From assembly GCF_900128535.1 (NCBI RefSeq), contig NZ_FQTR01000005.1, forward strand, positions 1 to 40,650: DNA of 40,650 nucleotides, written 5' to 3'. Under the pieces are notes generated by a model. That model did no database searches and was not told the origin of the DNA. It saw only the letters and a program-made list of their open reading frames with translations. Source of the DNA: a bacterium endosymbiont of Bathymodiolus sp. 5 South. GTDB lineage: Bacteria; Pseudomonadota; Gammaproteobacteria; PS1; Pseudothioglobaceae. Within the stretch, counting starts at the first letter, position 1; every line of letters starts with the position of its first letter. This document shows, piece by piece, positions 32,559 to 38,366 of this stretch. The position numbers and the translations under genes are program-made.

Positions 32559-32597
32559 TACAATATGCAAATGAACACTTATCACTTGCATATTGTA
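32559..32597. promoter_or_regulatory. 12-bp inverted repeat in leader of the acidic protein gene
   Basis: TACAATATGCAA (32559-32570) and TTGCATATTGTA (32586-32597) are perfectly complementary with a 15-nt loop. It lies 24 bp before the ATG at 32535. A TATAAT on the minus strand (32608-32603) sits just upstream and could be the -10 box. The dyad would then overlap the transcription start, as an operator or a 5' hairpin. Confidence 0.5.
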
Positions 32598-32690
32598 CTA
32601 AAATTATAACATTATTAAACTACCCATTAAAAATTAATTTCAAAAAAATTCAATCTGTTTTTTCAGTATTTTAGGTCTATGAATAATTAG

Positions 32691-32791
32691 AAGATATCAA
32701 ATGATGTAAATTCAGGTTCAAGCACTCAATGCTCAATCCAGATTACATCGCATTTAGTGCTTGAACCTGAATTTACATCATTTGATATCTT
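32691..32791. repeat. 36-bp perfect inverted repeat over a gene 3' end
   Basis: Bases 32691-32726 are an exact reverse complement of 32756-32791. Inside, AATGC (32728-32732) pairs with GCATT (32750-32754), extending the stem after one mismatch; the final loop is 17 nt. The right arm encodes KISNDVNSGSST of the gene at 32726-33724, and its stop lies in the loop. There is no T-tract next to it, so it is not a typical terminator. Confidence 0.95.
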
Positions 32792-33724
32792 AGTGAATTC
32801 TCCTTTTGAGCCAGGAGAGCGAGCCCTTATTCTGGTATCTGCGGTAGCTCTTGGTTCTATATCCTGCACATTGGTTTCAGGATAAGCATTTTTTTCCCTT
32901 AATGCACTTATCTCCTCATCAGACAGCATCTCCTGCTCATTAATTTCATAATAAATTTCCTCTGGTGCACCATTTACCCCCTTATCAAACGCCACATTCC
33001 GCCCATTAATTTCAGAACGAGCACTTCTCTCAATACTCCCCACTTGATTTGCTAACTCATAGGTATTTACAGGTTCCATTGCTCCAAGCTCTGTTGGAGA
33101 ATACGCATCTGTATATTCTGTAGAACTTGTATTTTTTGGTCTAAGGTTTAATGAAGGATACGCATATGCATATTCTGTGGGATTTGAATCAATTAACACA
33201 TTTCCCAAATCCACTTGAGAATCTGTATTGGTAATAAGCATAGGATTAGGATTTTGATTGGTGGGGACAAGATACCCACCTTCAGATATTTCAATTGTAT
33301 TTGTATTTGGAGTACTGCCTGATAGATCAGATATTTTATTTTTTAGTTTAAGTGCATAATAGCCAAACGATGTACCTGCAGTCGCAGCAAATATAGAAAG
33401 GGGTATTATCCATGTAGAACTTGATAGTTCTTCGTTGTCTTTTGGTGCGTTGTCTTTTGGCATAACACACTGCCACTTTTCTCCTGTACCTGTATCTGCA
33501 AAGGAATTATCCTGTTCTTTTGTAGATGATAATTTTCCCTGAAAGACATAAGGGCTAAACTCATATTTTTCTTTGCATATACAGGTATCATTTTTAGACA
33601 AATAAATTGACGATATGATTTCATATTTACCTTCATCAATCGAACAAAGTTCTCCTAGCACATTAAAACTACTAACAAGCAACAAACCTAAAGCATATAA
33701 TTTAATTTTTTCACCCCCAAGCAT
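32726..33724 (-). CDS. Exported single-pass membrane protein with tyrosine-rich acidic tail
   Basis: No family recognised. With ATG 33724 (AGGGG upstream; TTG 33745 is an alternative) the protein is 332 aa. A signal peptide (EKIKLYALGLLLVSSFNVLG) is followed by a short Cys-containing domain (CSIDEGKYE, CICKEKYEF, WQCVMP), then one membrane span (TWIIPLSIFAATAGTSFGYY). About 200 hydrophilic residues follow, with Tyr in acidic or Pro settings: EGGYLVP, PTEYAYAYP, STEYTDAY, VNTYELAN and EEIYYEINEQE. Such Tyr sites resemble eukaryotic phosphorylation or YxxPhi sorting motifs, as in some host-directed bacterial effectors; this is inference. A short MITE lies 60 bp upstream and the 36-bp inverted repeat covers the 3' end. 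Confidence 0.7.
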   Translation of the reverse strand: MLGGEKIKLYALGLLLVSSFNVLGELCSIDEGKYEIISSIYLSKNDTCICKEKYEFSPYVFQGKLSSTKEQDNSFADTGTGEKWQCVMPKDNAPKDNEELSSSTWIIPLSIFAATAGTSFGYYALKLKNKISDLSGSTPNTNTIEISEGGYLVPTNQNPNPMLITNTDSQVDLGNVLIDSNPTEYAYAYPSLNLRPKNTSSTEYTDAYSPTELGAMEPVNTYELANQVGSIERSARSEINGRNVAFDKGVNGAPEEIYYEINEQEMLSDEEISALREKNAYPETNVQDIEPRATADTRIRARSPGSKGEFTKISNDVNSGSSTKCDVIWIEH

Positions 33725-33783
33725 ATGTTTTTTAACCCCTAACAATAATACACAGTTTTTTGTAAAAATTTATAATGCTATAA

Positions 33784-33838
33784 GAGACCTTTGCAAAAAT
33801 TGGATTTTGCTAATCACCTCTATTTATGCAAAGGTCTC
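33784..33838. mobile_element. Internally deleted MITE copy, 55 bp
   Basis: It keeps the terminal GAGACCTTTGCA and the outer right arm ending ATTTATGCAAAGGTCTC, but lacks the palindromic centre. A perfect 5-bp duplication TATAA flanks it (33779-33783, 33839-33843). It lies just upstream of the exported protein gene. Confidence 0.88.
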
Positions 33839-34041
33839 TATAAGTCATTTACAAAAATGATAAATTATGGGGTACCACTACGATTATAAACAAAATCAGA
33901 CAAAAATAGGGGTTTTTTAACTCCATTGTCAAAAAAATATAACATTGCCTACAATACTGTAAAAATGGAAAAGTCGCGATAGCGTGAAAGACAGACAAAC
34001 CCACGGGTAACAAACCATTAAAAATCATATTACCAAGGTGT

Positions 34042-34680
34042 TTGGGTAAATACCAATTTACGCTGAGAGAAGTACATCAACAGCTACTTGAAGATGGTTT
34101 TAAAATCAGTTTAAACACCGTTGCATGCTATCGTCAAGCATTAGGTCTAAAGGTAGCATTAGCAGTTAAACAAATCAATACAACGATACAGAAAAAATAC
34201 AGTTACAAGCCTCAAGGACTTGATATTAAGCATACTAACCATGTATGGAGTACAATATCAAAATTGCAAGTAGCATGGTTTATATGGCTACCGCTATTGA
34301 TTGGCATAGCAAAATATCTAATACGAGACCTTTGTATAAATAGGAACAATCATCAGAAACCCACTTTTCACCCACTTGGCGATTTTTTAAACCCAGCCTT
34401 AGCCCTGTAGGACAAGGTTTAAAGAAATCACCCATTGGGCAAAAATTGGATTTTGCTAATCATCCCTATTTATGCAAAGGTCTCAATACAATGGATTCAC
34501 AGTTGGTGATGGGCGTATTTAATGATGCTTTAGAAAAGTATCCACGCCCAGAGAGTTTTAATGCCAATCAAGGCTTTTAATACGCTAGTGAAGTATAGAC
34601 TCAACGCTTAAAAAACTGGGCGTTAATATCTCAATGGACGGCAAGGAATGGCGAAGGCTTCTCAAGAGGGCCTATATAAG
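34042..34680 (+). pseudogene. IS3-type transposase (orfB) relic, split by a MITE
   Basis: The first part (34042-34240) encodes FTLREVHQQLLEDGFKISLN and HTNHVWST, the HTH_21 to rve boundary of IS3-family OrfB. A frameshift follows; the next frame reads MVYMATAIDWHSKISNT. The MITE at 34325-34484 splits that frame. Beyond it, TMDSQLVMGVFNDALEKYP and SFNANQG continue the integrase core, followed by a stop (TAA after GF) where TDQGSQF is expected. A later frame gives LGVNISMDGKE. The DDE residues are therefore scattered over broken frames and the gene is dead. The upstream orfA and the terminal repeats were not found. Sequence from 33860 to 34041 is probably more of the same relic. Confidence 0.85.
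34325..34484. mobile_element. Full-length MITE copy inside the IS3 relic, 160 bp
   Basis: Ends are GAGACCTTTGTATAAATAGG and CTATTTATGCAAAGGTCTC. The 5-bp duplication AATAC lies at 34320-34324 and 34485-34489. Removing the element plus one AATAC restores KISNTMDSQL in one transposase frame, so insertion came after or during decay of the IS3 gene. The orientation is the same as the copy at 36411. Confidence 0.95.
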
Positions 34681-34731
34681 AAATTTTAAAAAATTGTCAG
34701 GGATTTTGACGCCCATTTTTTGAAGGCGAAA

Positions 34732-34767
34732 AAAAATGGCTCAGTTTTTATCAAACTGAACCATTTT
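34732..34767 (-). terminator. Terminator downstream of the tRNA pair
   Basis: AAAATGGCTCAGTTT/AAACTGAACCATTTT forms a 15-bp stem with one mismatch and a 4-5-nt loop, flanked by A and T runs. It lies 5 bp beyond the tRNA-Glu 3' end and would end the leftward tRNA-Ala/tRNA-Glu transcript. Confidence 0.85.
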
Positions 34768-34772
34768 AAATA

Positions 34773-34847
34773 TGGCATCGCCTAGGAGAATCGAACTCCT
34801 CTTACCAGGATGAAAACCTGGGGTCCTAACCGATAGACGAAGGCGAC
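34773..34847 (-). tRNA. tRNA-Glu (UUC), second copy
   Basis: The minus strand folds with acceptor stem GTCGCCT/AGGCGAT (one G-T pair), anticodon arm CCAGG-TTTTCAT-CCTGG (anticodon TTC), T-arm GGAG-TTCGATT-CTCC and encoded CCA. It is transcribed together with tRNA-Ala 22 bp upstream. The acceptor and anticodon stems differ from the tRNA-Glu at 31216. Confidence 0.95.
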
Positions 34848-34869
34848 ATATTTTTTTGCATCAAGACGG

Positions 34870-34945
34870 TGGTGGAGCTAAGCGGGATCGAACCGCTGAC
34901 CCCGACACTGCCAGTGTCGTGCTCTCCCAGCTGAGCTATAGCCCC
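34870..34945 (-). tRNA. tRNA-Ala (GGC)
   Basis: The minus strand reads GGGGCTATAGCTCAGCTGGG, typical tRNA-Ala, with anticodon loop CTGGCAG (anticodon GGC), T-arm GCGGTTCGATCCCGC and 3' end CTCCACCA. It is the first of two tRNAs in a leftward transcript. The usual G3-U70 identity pair is kept: G3 pairs with T in the acceptor end TAGCTCC. Confidence 0.96.
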
Positions 34946-35016
34946 ATTTGTTGGTTGCCAAGCAAAAGATGCAAATTATAGTCTGTATGCTAAATTAGTC
35001 AAGTTAAAATACACTT

Positions 35017-35739
35017 ATGTTAGAAAAAAAGTACACTGAAAAAACTTTTACTTTAGAAATTCTTTACCATGTAGGTGTTTATGAGAATTCTATTCATTTT
35101 ATTTTTGACCACACTTCAAAAACTTGCGCTATTATTGACCCCGCTTGGGAGGCAGATTTATTCATCCAACGCGTTAACGATAAAGGTTATCAACTTACCG
35201 ATATTTGGCTCACACATTGGCATGGAGACCACATTAATGCCGTTGATGAAATTGTAGAAAAAACAGGGGCAAAGATCACGGCAGGCATCAATGAAATTCC
35301 TTATCTGCAAATTAAAAATAAAATGCACACAGTTAATGATGGCGATACAATGCGCCTAGGCAAAACAAATGCTAAAGTCATTAATACACCAGGGCATACC
35401 GCGGGTGGCATTTGCTATTTATTAGATGGACATCTGATTGCAGGAGATACCTTGTTTGTCTATGGCGCAGGACACTGCTCACTACCTGGGGCTAACAGTG
35501 TAGCGTTGTATCACTCTATGCAAAAACTCAAGCAAGTTGATGACGATATAATGCTGCATTGCGGACATGATTACGGCTCAAAAATTGAAACCACGATGAA
35601 CGAACAAAAGCATGGCAATGCTTGGCTTGTTATTGACACACAAGAGGTTTTTGTTAAGTTTGTTGATGATATGGCTCAAGGTTTAATTGCTTATCCGACT
35701 GATGCACTCAAGCTAAAAGAAATCCAAGCTATGCTATGA
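35017..35739 (+). CDS. MBL-fold hydrolase, GloB/persulfide-dioxygenase-like
   Basis: A 240-aa metallo-beta-lactamase-fold enzyme. The metal motif is LTHWHGDHINA (His67, His69, Asp71, His72), with further ligands in NTPGHTAGGICY, AGDTLF and LHCGHDYG. This set matches glyoxalase II (hydroxyacylglutathione hydrolase) and the related persulfide dioxygenases. The latter would suit a sulfur oxidiser, but the sequence alone does not decide. The C-terminal helical part differs from GloB (ending MAQGLIAYPTDALKLKEIQ). It starts 71 bp after the divergent tRNA-Ala, and nadD follows 37 bp downstream, probably on the same transcript. Confidence 0.85.
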   Translation: MLEKKYTEKTFTLEILYHVGVYENSIHFIFDHTSKTCAIIDPAWEADLFIQRVNDKGYQLTDIWLTHWHGDHINAVDEIVEKTGAKITAGINEIPYLQIKNKMHTVNDGDTMRLGKTNAKVINTPGHTAGGICYLLDGHLIAGDTLFVYGAGHCSLPGANSVALYHSMQKLKQVDDDIMLHCGHDYGSKIETTMNEQKHGNAWLVIDTQEVFVKFVDDMAQGLIAYPTDALKLKEIQAML

Positions 35740-35776
35740 GAGCGTTGTATACACTGAATAATCATACAATAACCTT

Positions 35777-36322
35777 ATGATTGGTTTTTTTGGCGGGTCA
35801 TTTGATCCCATACATTACGGACATTTAAAAACGGCTCGTGCTATTAAAAAAGAATTGGCATTAAGCCAACTTTTTCTAATGCCATGTAAAGCACCTGTGC
35901 ATAAAGATGCCTTGCAGTTCTCTAATAAGCAGCGCCTTGAAATGCTAAATTTAGCACTCATTGAATTTAACGATTTAAAAATTGACACGCGTGAGATTGA
36001 CAGACAAACTCCGTCTTATACGATTGACACACTCAAACACATTAAGGAGGATTATCCAAATAAAAAGATTTTTCTGATTATTGGGCAAGACAGTTTTAAC
36101 ACGCTTGAGACTTGGAAGGACTATCAACAGTTTGGTGACTATGCCCAACCGGTAATTTTGCCACGCACTGCTGACACTCAAAAAATTCATACCGGTATAT
36201 TTTTTTCCAAGACACCGTTAGTTGATATTTCATCCACACAAATTAGAAATAAAATACGCAACCAGCAAGATTTATCAGGGCTATTGCCTGAAAACATTAT
36301 TGAGTATATCCACAAATTATGA
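35777..36322 (+). CDS. nadD: Nicotinate-nucleotide adenylyltransferase
   Basis: NadD adenylates nicotinate mononucleotide in NAD synthesis. The 181-aa protein starts MIGFFGGSFDPIHYGHLKTA, with the nucleotidyltransferase motif GGSFDPxHxGH (6-16). KKIFLIIGQDSFNTLETWKDY and the late DISSTQIRNKIRNQQDLSGL (ISSTxIR motif) complete the signature. It is slightly shorter than E. coli NadD (213 aa). The frequent partner genes holA and rsfS are not adjacent; a MITE and an unrelated exported protein gene follow. Confidence 0.95.
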   Translation: MIGFFGGSFDPIHYGHLKTARAIKKELALSQLFLMPCKAPVHKDALQFSNKQRLEMLNLALIEFNDLKIDTREIDRQTPSYTIDTLKHIKEDYPNKKIFLIIGQDSFNTLETWKDYQQFGDYAQPVILPRTADTQKIHTGIFFSKTPLVDISSTQIRNKIRNQQDLSGLLPENIIEYIHKL

Positions 36323-36410
36323 ATTTAAAAACGCAGTAAAGAGATAGTAAAAAAAACGAACCAAATACACCTCAGCATTTAAAACAAAATTAGTGTTTGA
36401 GTTATTACAA

Positions 36411-36571
36411 GAGACCTTTGCATAAATAGGAACAATCATCAGAAACCCACTTTTCACCCACTTGGCGATTTTTTAAACCCAGCCTTAACTCTGCTAGGAC
36501 AAGGTTTAAAGAAATCACCAATTGGGTAAAAATTGGATTTTGCCAATCATTCCTATTTACGCAAAGGTCTC
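36411..36571. mobile_element. Full-length MITE copy, 161 bp
   Basis: Ends are GAGACCTTTGCATAAATAGG and CCTATTTACGCAAAGGTCTC; the interior palindrome is intact. Flanks TACAA (36406-36410) and TATAA (36572-36576) are a 5-bp duplication with one change. It ends 8 bp from the stop of the convergent gene at 36580, so its hairpin may act as that gene's terminator. Confidence 0.93.
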
Positions 36572-36579
36572 TATAAAAA

Positions 36580-38208
36580 TTATTTCTTGTTACTCACCTT
36601 AAATGCTTTAGCCTTTTTCCTAACAGAAAACAAAAGGTTTGACTTAACGCCAAGAAGTATATTGGTAAACGACTGAGCGGTGTCTGATATATCAAGAAGT
36701 GGAGTAATACGCTCGTTCTTCAAGAATTTAGCAAACTCTACATAACTGTCGCTTTGCCCATCAAGGCATTCTTCTACTCGACTATCTATAAAGAGGAATA
36801 GATTATTTATGCCTTCGAGGGTGGTAATAAGAATTTCATCTTTCTTTGGTTTGTAAGGAACGACAGTACAATCGTAGTGAGGATGAGCGTATTTAGCTGT
36901 ATAGTCCCAACAATATTTATTCATATTCTGCCCGCTATTGTTAAGACCATAACGCTCTCTAAACATTTTTTTTGTCATTTTTTGTGCTTCTATTTTCGCT
37001 CTTTCTAAAAATTTGCTTGCAGTGTCTTTCATGGAAGAACATATTTTTCCTCTTCCTTGTTTTCTTTGTTTGTAAAAAGCATTGGCGTAAGAGATCTTAA
37101 GGTTGCTTAAAAAGTAATTGTAAGTTTTCACATAACTACCTAAAAACTTAGAAAGTGAATAACTTTTATCGCTTTCTGTGTGAGGGAGTTTGCTAATATC
37201 AAATTTTTTGATGTCGGTTATTCCTTCGGTGCCATCAGGTGATTTTATTGTAATCATATCATCTAATTTATAAGCACTAAAATGAGCTTTATAATCATAA
37301 AAAATATCGCCCAAACATTCTTGTATTTGTTTTGGATTCATATTTTTCAAAACTAAGGTGTGGTTACTGCTATCATTAATACCACATAAGGCAAGTGTTG
37401 AAGTGGACAAAATACTAGGTGGCGTAGTTGTTATTCCTTTAATTGAGTGATCAAGGAATTCATCCAAGGCAATAAACTTTGGAGAGCCCTTCATCCATTG
37501 AAGGGAATATGTTTTCGTTAATAATTCTTGTAATTTTTTAATAGATTTAAAATATTGCTTCATATAAATGATAGACAACTCCCTCCCATGTTCGGAATAA
37601 ATTTTTTCTAAATCAGCGGTATTATCCATCCCTAATTTTAATGAACTTTCAATTTTTGACACAAATGAAACCATATCACGAATCTCTGCATCAGGAGATT
37701 CGTATTCGCCAATATTATCAATAGCCTTTAATTGCTTATCCACTTTTGCCTCTATTCTGTCTCCTGGTGAAGGACCGAAAGCAGCAAATATGTTATATAC
37801 CAATGACGAATCAATAAAAGATAATATTTTGTCCATAGTTGTTGACTTGGGATTCTCAAAAACCTCTACAATATGATAAATCATCAATCCCACCGTTATA
37901 ACGACACCAATAACCCCTATAACTTCTACTGCTGTTTCTGCAGTCAGCAAAGCCGTGTCCATTATTGCTCCATCCAAAGCCTCAGTGGTCTCTGCTGTAG
38001 TATTGGCAATATTCTTAGAAACGGCGGTAAAGTCATTTTTTGTAGGAATATCCTCTACTTGGAGTTCTGGATTCTCACCTTCTTGCTTTACTATTCGATC
38101 ATCAAATTCATCATTATCTGGGGTGCACAAAGAGCCTGCAACGCCGACATTCAATGTTATTAAAACGCTAAAAATTAGGGTTAAAAAATTAAATTTTATT
38201 AGTTTCAT
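36580..38208 (-). CDS. Large predicted secreted protein with a hydrophobic helix pair, unknown function
   Basis: A 542-aa protein of no recognised family. Residues 1-25 form a clear signal peptide (KFNFLTLIFSVLITLNVGVAG followed by SLC; cleavage after VAG likely). After an acidic linker, residues about 91-116 are strongly hydrophobic (AVEVIGVIGVVITVGLMIYH), either one membrane span or an insertion helix. The rest is mostly helical, Lys/Glu-rich, with scattered Cys (ALCGIND, EECLDGQ, YCWDY, YDCTVV) that could form disulfides after export. A pore-forming toxin is one possibility, as such proteins bury a hydrophobic hairpin in a helical body, but no toxin motif is visible. GGAG precedes ATG 38208. 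It lies downstream of the surface-protein gene on the same strand. Confidence 0.65.
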   Translation of the reverse strand: MKLIKFNFLTLIFSVLITLNVGVAGSLCTPDNDEFDDRIVKQEGENPELQVEDIPTKNDFTAVSKNIANTTAETTEALDGAIMDTALLTAETAVEVIGVIGVVITVGLMIYHIVEVFENPKSTTMDKILSFIDSSLVYNIFAAFGPSPGDRIEAKVDKQLKAIDNIGEYESPDAEIRDMVSFVSKIESSLKLGMDNTADLEKIYSEHGRELSIIYMKQYFKSIKKLQELLTKTYSLQWMKGSPKFIALDEFLDHSIKGITTTPPSILSTSTLALCGINDSSNHTLVLKNMNPKQIQECLGDIFYDYKAHFSAYKLDDMITIKSPDGTEGITDIKKFDISKLPHTESDKSYSLSKFLGSYVKTYNYFLSNLKISYANAFYKQRKQGRGKICSSMKDTASKFLERAKIEAQKMTKKMFRERYGLNNSGQNMNKYCWDYTAKYAHPHYDCTVVPYKPKKDEILITTLEGINNLFLFIDSRVEECLDGQSDSYVEFAKFLKNERITPLLDISDTAQSFTNILLGVKSNLLFSVRKKAKAFKVSNKK

Positions 38209-38366
38209 ATATACTCCAAATATTTTTCAAATATGTATTCTTTGAAAAACTCTTTTTAAATTAAAAAAATATATCGTTATTTTTTAAAAGTGAAAATGTA
38301 TTTTGCGTTCATGTCATTTTCAAAAAAATCATCCTATGTCTATCTTGGGGTTTAAGGTAAATATTT

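Noticed and set aside
31216-34847. Integrated genomic island bounded by tRNA direct repeats
   Set aside because: The two tRNA-Glu 3' ends do not give a convincing att-like direct repeat beyond shared tRNA features, and no integrase is present.
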